DNA of 64,000 nucleotides from Psychrobacillus sp032154225 (GTDB taxonomy: Bacteria > Bacillota > Bacilli > Bacillales_A > Planococcaceae). The stretch spans positions 186,001 to 250,000 of the forward strand of contig NZ_JALDYF010000003.1 of assembly GCF_032154225.1 (NCBI RefSeq), read 5' to 3'. Shown here one piece after another: positions 52,291 through 60,852 of the stretch. A program made the translations under genes and the position numbers. Under the pieces are notes generated by a model. The model saw only the letters and a program-made list of their open reading frames with translations. It was not told where the DNA came from and ran no database searches. How positions within the stretch are numbered: the stretch's first letter is position 1; each line of letters begins with the position of its first letter.

Positions 52291-52788
52291 CACGCTTGTC
52301 GATTAACCATTCTATTCAATTTAGTGGTTTCGGCAGGGATTTGCACTACAGATGCGGACGCTTACCGCAGGCACGGCTTCAACTGCTTCTTTCACTTCAA
52401 TCCAATGGAGCATGTCAGAAACTTTCAAGCTATCCCTCCATTAAAAATTTTTCCAACTAAACCTACTTTTTTTCCAACTAAATGCGCTAAAATTCCAACT
52501 AAAACGTAGAGTGACAGATAGGAAAGTAAATGAACATATAAAAGCATTGAAAAATAGAAAATGGATCGTCACATTTTATCGTTCAGCCTTATGATTACGA
52601 ACCTATATAGATAGAGATTTACTTTATGCCATAGCGTGTCGGGCCGCATGAGCCGAAGTATGAGATCCACTTGGGCGCAGCACAAGTTGGCTCATGCAAG
52701 GTGCGGCAAGCGCGAAGCCATAGTGGCTATTCACTTAGACGCACTGTTTAGCATGAGTTTTCAAGAAATAGGATAATTAACATACGTG
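52291..52788 (+). mobile_element. R-element copy 6 (498 bp) with exact 9-bp TSD
   Basis: Ends CACGCTTGTCGATTAACC and the reverse complement of CACGTATGTTAATTATCC, flanked by ATCTTCATT at 52282-52290 and 52789-52797. Module A is at 52630-52730 (GCATGAGCC/GGCTCATGC). The B region is shortened and partly altered (52330-52420). Confidence 0.85.
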
Positions 52789-52810
52789 ATCTTCATTCAT
52801 TTTATGCAAA

Positions 52811-53368
52811 TTATTCAATGTAATCAACATCTACACCTACTGATCTCACTTTTTGGTTTAAACGCATTTGAATATCCGACACATAATAGTTTTGAGATAT
52901 CGTCAGCATTTCTCCATCTTTAAAATAAAACTCATAATAAGATAATCCGTCGTCCTCTTTGTCTACAACATAATAAAGAAATTGATCGAGTTCATTCCAG
53001 CTATATGTTTGTTCTTGCTTAGAAAATAGCGTTCGATAAGAAATTTCTTCATCAGACAATGTCACGTGTGGGAAAGATGCCATATAAAATAATACGCTAC
53101 TTGACAACAAACAAACGACACTTATTCCAATTGCCACTTTTTTTACGTTTAACAGCCAAAGTAATGCACATGCCAATACGATCAAAAACATGGCTACACC
53201 AACTACAACAAAGCTTTCCTTCGGTGTATATGTAAGCCATATCTCCTTTTGATAGTACAATATTTCAACGAGCGCTAAAGGTACAATAAGTACAATGATT
53301 GGAGAAAAGAATAAAACACATATGCCAATCGCCATAAAAATATGCCTAGCTCCATAATTTTTATACAA
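52811..53368 (-). CDS. Hypothetical membrane protein (185 aa)
   Basis: Three predicted membrane segments (about 10-35, 50-72 and 77-97) followed by an 85-residue soluble domain with PH-like strand pattern (ISYRTLFSKQEQTYSWNELDQFLYYVVD, YYEFYFKDGEMLTISQN). The start is TTG at 53368 with AAAGGAG upstream. No named family recognised. It stands next to R-element copy 6. Confidence 0.65.
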   Translation of the reverse strand: MYKNYGARHIFMAIGICVLFFSPIIVLIVPLALVEILYYQKEIWLTYTPKESFVVVGVAMFLIVLACALLWLLNVKKVAIGISVVCLLSSSVLFYMASFPHVTLSDEEISYRTLFSKQEQTYSWNELDQFLYYVVDKEDDGLSYYEFYFKDGEMLTISQNYYVSDIQMRLNQKVRSVGVDVDYIE

Positions 53369-53465
53369 TAAAAAAACTCCTTTTTACACCATATTAGTTA
53401 AAGCACTCAAATTTTCTATACCTTAAGAATGTTTATTCGACAAAGGAATTATTAATACCTTTAAA

Positions 53466-53500
53466 AAAGCTCCTCACCCAGTTGGATGAAGAGCTTCTTT
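53466..53500 (-). terminator. Terminator of the sigma-clpP unit
   Basis: GAAGCTCTTCATCC and GGGTGAGGAGCTT form an imperfect stem; the minus strand continues TTTTTT. Confidence 0.7.
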
Positions 53501-53505
53501 ACATA

Positions 53506-54084
53506 TTACGAAATAACTTGATCAATTATCCCATAGTTTAGCGCTTCTTCCGCCGTCATGAAATAATCACGATCTGAATCGTTTGCAATTTTATCTATTG
53601 ATTGACCTGTGCGCTCTGAAAAAATCTTATTGATCCGTTCTTTCATTAACAAAATGCGCCTTGCACTAATTTCAATATCACTTGCTTGACCTTGTGCTCC
53701 CCCGAGTGGCTGATGAATCATGATTTCACTATTCGGCAAAGCAAATCGTTTTCCCTTCGTACCAGCAACTAATATCGTAGCCCCAAATGATGCTGCTAAA
53801 CCTGTGCAAATCGTACGTACATCTGGTTTAATAATTTGCATCGTATCGTATATAGCAAAACCAGCACTTACTGAACCACCAGGACTATTAATATACAAAG
53901 AAATATCCTTTTCTGGATCGTCTGCCTCTAAAAACAGCATTTGCGCCACAATATTATTCGCTACAACATCATTAATTTCTGAGCCTAGAAAAATAATTCG
54001 ATCTTTCAGTAACCTCGAATAAATATCATACGAACGCTCTCCATGACTTGTTTGGTCCACTACATACGGAATAAGATTTGACAT
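53506..54084 (-). CDS. clpP: ClpP family protease subunit (paralogue)
   Basis: 192 residues from the ATG at 54084 (GAGGGGAA upstream); a longer frame overlaps the sigma factor gene and lacks a site. The catalytic Ser99 is in GLAASFGATIL, His124 in MIHQPLGG; both positions agree with housekeeping ClpP. The serine strand GLAASFGA differs from the usual GMAASMGA, and the gene is in a two-gene unit with a sigma factor, not the usual clpP neighbourhood, so it is probably an accessory ClpP. It would form a proteolytic barrel fed by a Clp ATPase. Confidence 0.9.
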   Translation of the reverse strand: MSNLIPYVVDQTSHGERSYDIYSRLLKDRIIFLGSEINDVVANNIVAQMLFLEADDPEKDISLYINSPGGSVSAGFAIYDTMQIIKPDVRTICTGLAASFGATILVAGTKGKRFALPNSEIMIHQPLGGAQGQASDIEISARRILLMKERINKIFSERTGQSIDKIANDSDRDYFMTAEEALNYGIIDQVIS

Positions 54085-54098
54085 ATTATTTCCCCTCT

Positions 54099-54917
54099 CT
54101 ATGCTACTGCTAAAAATTCCTTTTGCTTCAACCATGCTATTTGCGACAATAAAACAGCTAGCTCTAATTGATAAAATGGAATGAATAGAACCCCACCATT
54201 TTTCTTCGAAATGGGGATAAGCACATAAGAAGTATTGCTACCTACAAGAGACTGAACCATTGGAGTTGAAGAAAATACAGACTTATTTTTTCCGTCCTGC
54301 ATGAACGGTTCTTGCATTTCTTTTCGATAAAGACGTACGACAGCATCTGGATCTCCACTATTCAAAGCAGTTATATAAGGTAGTGTTTTTTCTTCATCTA
54401 GTTCGTTCAGATAGCTATGAATGTTTATACGTTTGAAACCCTTTCGAGCACGATGAAGTGCCGCTTTAACAGACCCTTCACTAACAGAAAGCAACCCTGC
54501 TGTTTCCTTTGCTGTATAGCCAAACCCGAAAATGAACAATATTACTGCTCTTTGCTTGGCAGTCAGTTCGCTCAATAAATTACTGATTACAGGAACGACC
54601 GACGCCACTACAAAATCATCTTCCCGTTTCAATTGACTCAAATCCCGATTCATATCTTCTTCTATTTTTCGTTTGCGGTGTTTATCAATCCATGTATTAG
54701 AAGCAATGCGATATAAATAAGCCTTCGCCATTGGTTTAGGTGTCTTCATCCAGCTTTTATACGCTTTTACGAGAGTTTCCTGCAATAAATCTTCTCCATC
54801 CCACTTTGTTCTCGTTAAGGATAGACAGTACTTTCTTAGGACGTGCATATATGGCAAAACAGCCATCTCAAATTCTTCATTCATTTCATCGGGAGTCTTT
54901 TCAACAAGCGGCCGCAT
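54099..54917 (-). CDS. Sigma-70 family (ECF-type) sigma factor with C-terminal extension
   Basis: 272 residues from the ATG at 54917 after GGAGGAGGG. Region 2 (MHVLRKYCLSLTRTKWDGEDLLQETLVKAYKSW, AYLYRIASNTWIDKHRKRK) and region 4 (LTAKQRAVILFIFGFGYTAKETAGLLSVSEGSVKAALHRARKGF) are complete. A tail of about 90 residues (from about 185) follows (ITALNSGDPDAVVRLYRKEM ... SSTPMVQSLVGSNTSYVLIP) that resembles the regulatory tails of some ECF groups. No anti-sigma gene is beside it. It ends 14 bp before clpP. Confidence 0.85.
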   Translation of the reverse strand: MRPLVEKTPDEMNEEFEMAVLPYMHVLRKYCLSLTRTKWDGEDLLQETLVKAYKSWMKTPKPMAKAYLYRIASNTWIDKHRKRKIEEDMNRDLSQLKREDDFVVASVVPVISNLLSELTAKQRAVILFIFGFGYTAKETAGLLSVSEGSVKAALHRARKGFKRINIHSYLNELDEEKTLPYITALNSGDPDAVVRLYRKEMQEPFMQDGKNKSVFSSTPMVQSLVGSNTSYVLIPISKKNGGVLFIPFYQLELAVLLSQIAWLKQKEFLAVA

Positions 54918-54997
54918 GTTTTTCCCTCCTCCATATTTGTCTTTCATTTATATAAACGAAAAAAAACGTCGAAAAGGTACGGGCATGAAGTATTTTA

Positions 54998-55744
54998 TTA
55001 CTTCTGACTTTCCTCAAAATACTTTGTTAAAGGGATTTCTCGACCTTTTTCATGCCATTCTTTATATAAACTAAATATATGATGAACATTTCCATCCGCA
55101 TACTCAATTAACGATTTTACTTTAATATAGCTTCGCCAGTAGTCGAACATAATACTCGAAACGGACCCTTTGTAAGAAGCCATTCCAAATTCATCTAAGC
55201 TATGCATGCCGTAATCCTCTACAAAACAATTAACCAACGACTGTTCAATGTCTGTTATCTTTTGGAATTCTGCTTCAGACAAGCAAAATTTTCTTGGCAA
55301 GTAGAAGCACATTCCTTCTTCGAACCAAATACTATCATGTCTTTCATCATCAAACTCATCTACAAATAGATCAATATGATGCGTCAATTCGTGGGCAAGA
55401 ATAATAAAGAGATGCTCCTCACTAAAGTTCTCATAAAATGCATGAATTTCATCCATTTCCTTACTTTCTAATTGGGACACCAATAAACTTTGCCAAACCT
55501 CTAGTTGTGGAGACATATAAATAAAGTCTTCTCTCGTAAATGCAGGTATTGGTATATTCGAAAAAGTCGTTGTTGCTAATAGATCATTTGTCCAAATAAC
55601 GCCTTTTGGTAATGTACTCAACTGAAAATGTTGCTCTAGATGCTGCTGATAGCTTATTAGCTTTCCCATCATTTCATTTGTTAGTTCTTCATGCGTAAAC
55701 GCCTCTTTAGATGTTTCAAATGCCAAAATACTTTTCAAGTTCAT
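54998..55744 (-). CDS. HExxH metalloprotease-like protein (248 aa)
   Basis: LFIILAHELTHHIDLF contains His118-Glu-Leu-Thr-His122 and a third ligand candidate in IWFEEGMCFYLPRKF (Glu142/143), the gluzincin layout. There is no signal peptide or membrane segment, so the protein is probably cytoplasmic. The rest is helical with no family that I recognise. The ATG at 55744 is preceded by AAAAGAGGG. It stands alone between the sigma factor gene and glycosyltransferase copy 2. Confidence 0.65.
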   Translation of the reverse strand: MNLKSILAFETSKEAFTHEELTNEMMGKLISYQQHLEQHFQLSTLPKGVIWTNDLLATTTFSNIPIPAFTREDFIYMSPQLEVWQSLLVSQLESKEMDEIHAFYENFSEEHLFIILAHELTHHIDLFVDEFDDERHDSIWFEEGMCFYLPRKFCLSEAEFQKITDIEQSLVNCFVEDYGMHSLDEFGMASYKGSVSSIMFDYWRSYIKVKSLIEYADGNVHHIFSLYKEWHEKGREIPLTKYFEESQK

Positions 55745-55837
55745 CCCTCTTTTTTATTATGCCTGGATTTCGAAATAGATTTTCTTCTCTTTTCTTTCGA
55801 AATTCAAAAAGCCTTACATCTGAAATGTAAAATGTAC

Positions 55838-55877
55838 CCTATAGAATAGACACTTTGAAAAAAGTCTATTCTATAGG
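55838..55877. repeat. 14-bp perfect inverted repeat
   Basis: CCTATAGAATAGAC (55838-55851) and GTCTATTCTATAGG (55864-55877) around a 12-base centre. Neither side has a proper T-run, so it is not a standard terminator. Confidence 0.6.
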
Positions 55878-55910
55878 ATATATTTTAAAGTTATATAGGA
55901 TTTTTTCAAT

Positions 55911-57158
55911 CTAATTTTCACTATTTCCAACACCACCTTTTATGGAAAGAGCAAGTTCGTATACCTCTACCACTTTTTTTACTCCCGCTTCTAGAGACCA
56001 ATGCACCATTCCCCATTTTTTAGCATTAGAACCTAGTTCTTGTCTATAAGATTCATTTTTTATTAATGATTCCAGATTGTTGCATAAACTCATTACGTCT
56101 CCCACTGGTGATATTAACCCTGTAACTCCATGCTCCACCATCTCAGGCAATCCTCCTGCATCACTAACAATTACAGCTTTCCCAGTAATTTGTGCTTCTA
56201 TTACGGATAAAGATTGGTTCTCAATCAGACTAGGAAGAACAAAAATATCCGTATTAGACAGTATTTTAGGTATGTCCTCTCGTTTTCCTAAGAAAAAAAT
56301 GTCGTTTTCTACTCCCAAGGCTTTACTTTGTACTTGTAGCTCTGCTCGCTTTTCTCCTTCTCCAACAATCCAACACACCCAATCACTTCGAATTTTTTTA
56401 AGATGGCTAAGAGAAGAGATTAGATGATGTACCCCTTTAAGTTCCACAAGTCGCCCTGTATATAAAATTGTTTTTTTATCAACTGGACGCTCCACGGGGT
56501 GCTGAAGTTGAATAAAAGGTTTTTCCTTTATTTTTTTCAGGAAATTTGCTGTGTCATATCCATAGTTAAGTATTTTAATCTGTTCATTTGGAACGTGAAA
56601 TTCATCCGTTAAAATATTTTTTAACCATTCATTTGCGACGATGGTAAATGTAGCGGATGTGGCTCCGACATGCTCAAGTTCATCAAAATATGCCTTGCAC
56701 ATGTAAGAAGTAGGGGAGGAATTAGTTTGAAGTCGCATCTCATGAGCTACACACCCATGAAGGGTAGCTACTAATGTGGGACCTATAGGTTTCACTCGAT
56801 TTAAACATACTGTTGAAATGACATCTTGAGTATGGATAACATCATATTTTTCTAAACCCAAATAGGAAGCGCCTAACTCATAAACATGACGTTCCGTTTC
56901 ACAATGTTTCACTACTGGATCGGCATAATTTTCTGGCTCGAGTTGAACGTTCAGTTTATCATTGACTAGAGGAAGCAATAAACTTCTTTCTACTTTTCGA
57001 AATTCATTTACAATATAAACGTACTTATTCCCTTCACCGTACCCAAGTATATCTACTTCGTGACCAAGAGACTCAAGTACTTTTTTTAGTTGACTCATAT
57101 AATTCCATACTCCACCTACATGTGGAATAATCCAAAACGTTGCAAGTAGTATTTTCAA
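55911..57158 (-). CDS. Glycosyltransferase family 4, copy 2
   Basis: 415 residues from the TTG at 57158 (AAAGGAG upstream). Aligned by eye it is more than half identical to copy 1 (46551-47804): KILLATFWIIPHVGGVWNY, YDVIHTQDVISTVCLNRVKP, ILYTGRLVELKGVHHLI, FLGKREDIPKILSNTDIFVLPSLIENQSLSVIEAQITGKAVIVSDAGGLPEMV. Both are on the minus strand 8 kb apart. It belongs to the same surface-glycan region; donor and acceptor unknown. Confidence 0.9.
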   Translation of the reverse strand: MKILLATFWIIPHVGGVWNYMSQLKKVLESLGHEVDILGYGEGNKYVYIVNEFRKVERSLLLPLVNDKLNVQLEPENYADPVVKHCETERHVYELGASYLGLEKYDVIHTQDVISTVCLNRVKPIGPTLVATLHGCVAHEMRLQTNSSPTSYMCKAYFDELEHVGATSATFTIVANEWLKNILTDEFHVPNEQIKILNYGYDTANFLKKIKEKPFIQLQHPVERPVDKKTILYTGRLVELKGVHHLISSLSHLKKIRSDWVCWIVGEGEKRAELQVQSKALGVENDIFFLGKREDIPKILSNTDIFVLPSLIENQSLSVIEAQITGKAVIVSDAGGLPEMVEHGVTGLISPVGDVMSLCNNLESLIKNESYRQELGSNAKKWGMVHWSLEAGVKKVVEVYELALSIKGGVGNSEN

Positions 57159-57381
57159 TAAAAATATCTCCTTTTGTTCATATTTTAGAACTTTGATTTT
57201 GATTCTTCCTTATATATATATTATAGAAACAGAACAATGGTATAGACGATGTCCTTACTGAAGGGAAATACTTTTTACTATCTGTTTTAATCTTTCATTT
57301 ATTAAAATCAGAAGGTTCTATGTTTCTAATAAATGTTCTTACTAGAATTGGTACTTTGTCCAAGTAACATTTAGTAAAGTG

Positions 57382-57390
57382 CATAATATA
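57382..57390 (+). promoter_or_regulatory. Sigma-K-like -10 of the surface protein gene
   Basis: CATAATATA fits CATAnnnTA and lies 49 bp before the ATG at 57439, but no well-spaced -35 element is visible. Weak evidence that the gene is expressed late in sporulation. Confidence 0.25.
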
Positions 57391-57438
57391 AGATTATGTC
57401 ACCTGTTGACAAATATATTTTGAAAGGAGGGAATTTAT

Positions 57439-57966
57439 ATGCCATTAGCTTTACAAGCTTTTACTACACCTTCTAATACTAATGTCGTAGCGGATACAGC
57501 AGCACCACCAGCTAGTCTTCCAACTCCTGCGGTATTCACAACACCATCTACACCATTAATCAATGGAAATGGAAACTATATTTGGTCACCGAATACTGCA
57601 TCTGGTCAAACCGTAACATTTAATACTCTGTTTAACCTTCCAGGTCTGCCAATTATTAATTTAGGTTTACCAGTTAGTGTTTTCTATGCATTTGCAGGAA
57701 ATGAGACGGTAACAGTATCAGCCTCTCTAGAAGTTGTTAACGTATTAGGGATAGTTATACTGACTGTGCCTTTATTTGTTGGTGCAAATGGTTCAAATCC
57801 TGAGAATGTGGTAACTCTTTCAGCAGACACATTACTTGCGCTAGCTGTACTAGACACTGTCCGTATTAATGTAACAACGACAGTAGTTGCACCTGTAACA
57901 TTGCCATACGACCCAGCAAACACAGGACGATACCTTGGAGAAGTTATCGTTCGTACGATTATCTAA
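57439..57966 (+). CDS. Predicted secreted/spore-surface beta-rich protein (175 aa)
   Basis: Low in charged residues and rich in Thr, Val, Asn, Pro and Ala: the first 50 residues are a linker-like PSNTNVVADTAAPPASLPTP, followed by repeated beta-strands (VSVFYAFAGNETVTVSASLEVV, VILTVPLFVGANGS, DTVRINVTTTVVAPVTLP). No cleavable signal. Composition and strand pattern resemble exosporium/spore-coat proteins (BclA- or BxpB-like jelly-roll domains) but I see no clear family match. AAAGGAGGG precedes the ATG. Confidence 0.6.
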   Translation: MPLALQAFTTPSNTNVVADTAAPPASLPTPAVFTTPSTPLINGNGNYIWSPNTASGQTVTFNTLFNLPGLPIINLGLPVSVFYAFAGNETVTVSASLEVVNVLGIVILTVPLFVGANGSNPENVVTLSADTLLALAVLDTVRINVTTTVVAPVTLPYDPANTGRYLGEVIVRTII

Positions 57967-57988
57967 TCTTCATGTGTTTACGCTAAAC

Positions 57989-58033
57989 AAAACAAGACCT
58001 TGGGATAATCTTCAGTCCCATGGTCTTGTTTTA
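57989..58033 (+). terminator. Terminator after the surface protein gene
   Basis: AAAACAAGACCTTGGGA pairs with TCCCATGGTCTTGTTTT (58016-58032), one mismatch in 17 bp. It may also serve the convergent kinase gene. Confidence 0.85.
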
Positions 58034-58068
58034 CATAGAGATGATAGTTACTAGTTTGTTCAGCAAAC

Positions 58069-58683
58069 CTAACTTTTTATAATAATATCCGCAGTTTGTA
58101 ACGGGTTTTCTTTTTCAAAATAGTAATCTTCTGCTATCCAATACCTTCTTTCATATTTACTTATCCTTTCATTCATATCACCTATGTATGCATCCCGCTG
58201 TAAAACCCTTTCGTATCTTGTCTCTTTTGGACAATCTAGATAAATCATATAATCAAAAAAGGTACTCCACTCTTTTCTTTGGAGAAAGATTCCTTCGATT
58301 AGTATCAAAGTACATTGCGATAACTCCATTCTTTTCAGATTACATTGGTCCTTTTCCGTTTCATAAAAGTTTAAATTGAGATGATTTTGATTTTGATGTA
58401 CTGCCCCAAATAGATTTTCCTTAATAAATTGCACATCCCATTGCAACGTATAGTATTCATACCATTCTGGATATCCTGTGTTATATCTTTTCGCTCGTTC
58501 CACGATTAAATCATCGATATGAATAACTATTAATTTATATTCTTCTTTCGTCAGCTTTTCTTTCATTCTTTCTGCTATCGTCGTTTTACCGGCGCCACTT
58601 AATCCATCAATGCCAATAATGTAGGGCCGATCTATCTTCTGTAATTGCTTGATTCCTTCTATTGCTTTTTGCATGTCCGTCAT
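58069..58683 (-). CDS. P-loop kinase, uridine-kinase-like
   Basis: 204 residues. Walker A GIDGLSGAGKTTIAERM near residue 24; VIHIDDLIVERAKRYNTGYPEWYEYYTLQWD has the Asp-Asp substrate loop, ILIEGIFLQRKEW the Walker B-like strand, and RDAYIGDMNERISKYERRYWIAED the lid. The fold is that of uridine/pantothenate-type kinases; the phosphorylated substrate is unclear. ATG at 58683 with AAGGTG upstream. Confidence 0.8.
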   Translation of the reverse strand: MTDMQKAIEGIKQLQKIDRPYIIGIDGLSGAGKTTIAERMKEKLTKEEYKLIVIHIDDLIVERAKRYNTGYPEWYEYYTLQWDVQFIKENLFGAVHQNQNHLNLNFYETEKDQCNLKRMELSQCTLILIEGIFLQRKEWSTFFDYMIYLDCPKETRYERVLQRDAYIGDMNERISKYERRYWIAEDYYFEKENPLQTADIIIKS

Positions 58684-58714
58684 AAATTAATCACCTTCTC
58701 TTTCCTTCCCACGA

Positions 58715-59503
58715 CTAAAACTTTTTCCAAAGTGCTTTTGTATACGCTAATTTGAGACCTACCCGTTCCATATTTCGATGGCTGACACTTCCGAAAGTAG
58801 CTTCACTTGTTATATACTTGGCACCTTTTTCAATAGCTACTTGAGAACGCTTGTGAAGTAATGCCGATTGTACTCCCATACTACAGTATTCTTGTAATGT
58901 TGCTGCTGCAGCTAAAGAAGCAATTTCATCTTTAACAAATAACACGGCAATTCCAGCAGGTATGCCCTTTACATATGCCACATAAAATTCCCATCCAGGC
59001 ACCTCAAAAAGAACTTCATTATTTTGCTTAATACCGTTTTGAATAAAGGTTGGAAGACCAAAAGCTTTCACATAAATAGAAGCAAATAAATCAAATTCAT
59101 CTTTCTTTAAAGAATGGACCTCGACATAGGCTGAACTACTAATCTCTTTTATTTGCGAAGCTTCCCCTACAAAAGATGCATGAAAGCCATACTGAAAAAA
59201 CTCTTTGTCTATTAACGCTCTGAATAAAAGCTCTGAACTATTTGGAGGCGTAATTTCGATTCGAAAGTCAATCGATAACTTGTGATAAAAATCTAGTATA
59301 TCCACTAAATATGGAAGGTCATTTTCTCTTAAACCTCGTACTGTATTAAATGCTGGTCCAGGAATATTTTCCGCTGCAAAAACATATGTATTTCCTTTAA
59401 CTAATTGATACACCCCCATCGGATTTCCTTCTATTGTTTGAATTGAGGTAAGCCTTGACTGCAATGTTTGGTTTTCAGCTCGCTCTATTATAGATAAATC
59501 CAT
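58715..59503 (-). CDS. GNAT family N-acetyltransferase (262 aa)
   Basis: The C-terminal half is a GNAT domain: FYVAYVKGIPAGIAVLFVKDEIASLAAAATLQEYCSMGVQSALLHKRSQVAIEKG, ending with GSVSHRNMERVGLKLAYTKALWKK. The N-terminal 130 residues form a second, degenerate GNAT-like lobe. AGGAGGG precedes the ATG. Substrate unknown. Confidence 0.8.
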   Translation of the reverse strand: MDLSIIERAENQTLQSRLTSIQTIEGNPMGVYQLVKGNTYVFAAENIPGPAFNTVRGLRENDLPYLVDILDFYHKLSIDFRIEITPPNSSELLFRALIDKEFFQYGFHASFVGEASQIKEISSSAYVEVHSLKKDEFDLFASIYVKAFGLPTFIQNGIKQNNEVLFEVPGWEFYVAYVKGIPAGIAVLFVKDEIASLAAAATLQEYCSMGVQSALLHKRSQVAIEKGAKYITSEATFGSVSHRNMERVGLKLAYTKALWKKF

Positions 59504-59635
59504 TCAAATCCCTCCTTTTATGAAAGTAAATGTTCATAACAATTAATTCGTCATGAGTTGTTTATTTCCTTTATCTCCTTTGCTTTTTACAAACTTTTCC
59601 CTACAATAATATAGATGGAAATTGGAGGAATGGTG

Positions 59636-60130
59636 ATGAAAAAAGGATATTTAGCGAATGGATTGTTTGGTTTAGGAGATAGATTGGTGAACGAATTGGT
59701 TGCCAAAGAAGTACGAGCAACGATTCCAGGAGTCGAATTATATGTGCCGCAAGAAAATGGGGCTATTAATGATAAGTCGGCTTATGCAGATAGTTTAGCA
59801 ATTGCTAATGCTGACATTGCTGCATTAAAGGAAAGCGATTTTTTAGTCGCTATTATTGACGGAGTTGAAATTGATGCTGGAGTTGCTGCAGAAATCGGAG
59901 CATTTTCTATGTTGAATCGTCCAATATTCGCACTCTATACAGATACACGTCAACAAGGGCGAGACAACACGAAAAAAATAGAAGCACTAGTAGCTGATGG
60001 AACTGAAAATCAATTTATGTACCGAAATTTATTTGTAGTTGGTTTGATCAAACAAAATGGGATAATCGTTAGCTCTGTTGAGCAATTATGTGAAGCATTG
60101 AAAGACATTAGGTTTAACTATTCAGAATAA
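59636..60130 (+). CDS. Nucleoside 2-deoxyribosyltransferase
   Basis: 164 residues from the ATG at 59636 (TTGGAGG upstream; an earlier in-frame ATG precedes that site). GYLANGLFGLGDRLVNELVAKEVR and the nucleophile region LVAIIDGVEIDAGVAAEIGAFSMLNRPIFALYTDTRQ match the family, with Asp/Glu residues of the active site (DGVEIDAGVAAEIG). It swaps bases between deoxynucleosides in DNA precursor salvage. Confidence 0.88.
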   Translation: MKKGYLANGLFGLGDRLVNELVAKEVRATIPGVELYVPQENGAINDKSAYADSLAIANADIAALKESDFLVAIIDGVEIDAGVAAEIGAFSMLNRPIFALYTDTRQQGRDNTKKIEALVADGTENQFMYRNLFVVGLIKQNGIIVSSVEQLCEALKDIRFNYSE

Positions 60131-60173
60131 TAAACTATAATAGTATCTATCTAGTTGAGAGGAGTGTTACAAA

Positions 60174-60206
60174 TGAAAAACTTATTAATGGTGATTGAAA
60201 AGTAAC
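60174..60206 (+). other. Ten-codon frame with good ribosome site
   Basis: GAGAGGAG lies nine bases before an ATG that is followed by AAAAACTTATTAATGGTG and stops after ten codons (MKNLLMVIEK). It may be a leader peptide, a microprotein or the start of a deleted gene. Confidence 0.25.
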
Positions 60207-60274
60207 AGGCATACGCCATCTCTTTTCAGTCCAATAGGGTGATTTTTAAATTATGACATGAAAAGAGGAATTGA

Positions 60275-60811
60275 ATGTTTTATCAAGATAAAGAAGTAAT
60301 TATTCGACCGATTCAACTGGAGGACTTACCTCGATTATGGGAACTAATGTGTAAAGACGAAACTCCTGAGTGGAAAAAATGGGATGCGCCTTATTATGAA
60401 TATAAAGCTGTTCCTTTTGATGAATTTATGGAAAAAGCACATTCCTACGTTGAGCGGGAAAACTTTTGGGCAGTTGAAGTAGCCGGAGTTGTTCGTGGAA
60501 TTGTTTCATATTATTGGGAGCACGAACCTTCTAAATGGCTTGAAATGGGCATTGGACTACATGAAGCCCCAAGCTGGGGACAAGGTATTGGAACAAGGGC
60601 TCTCACATTATGGATGAAACATTTATTTACGACAATGCCACTCGTTCGTGTCGGTTACACAACATGGTCTGGCAACGAACGTATGATTCGCGTTGGAGAA
60701 AAGTTAGGTATGACGATGGAAGCACGCATCCGCAAAGTACGTTTGTATAATGGTGTATACTATGACTCGATCCGAATGGGAATTTTACGTGAAGAATGGG
60801 AATTAATTTAA
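60275..60811 (+). CDS. GNAT family N-acetyltransferase (RimJ/RimL-like)
   Basis: 178 residues, starting VIIRPIQLEDLPRLWELM. ACSIGN: the acetyl-CoA loop is GIGLHEAPSWGQGIGTRALTLWMKHLF, with the RVGYTTWSGNERMIRVGEKLGMTMEARIRKVR tail typical of the RimJ/RimL group. AAAAGAGG lies before the ATG. The substrate cannot be inferred. Confidence 0.85.
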   Translation: MFYQDKEVIIRPIQLEDLPRLWELMCKDETPEWKKWDAPYYEYKAVPFDEFMEKAHSYVERENFWAVEVAGVVRGIVSYYWEHEPSKWLEMGIGLHEAPSWGQGIGTRALTLWMKHLFTTMPLVRVGYTTWSGNERMIRVGEKLGMTMEARIRKVRLYNGVYYDSIRMGILREEWELI

Positions 60812-60820
60812 TCATAATTG

Positions 60821-60852
60821 CCTGGTTAGGAACAATCTAACCAGGCTTTATT
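60821..60852. terminator. Bidirectional terminator between GNAT and DinB genes
   Basis: GCCTGGTTAG (60821-60830) and CTAACCAGGC (60838-60847) followed by TTTATTT; AATT-rich sequence precedes it. Confidence 0.8.
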
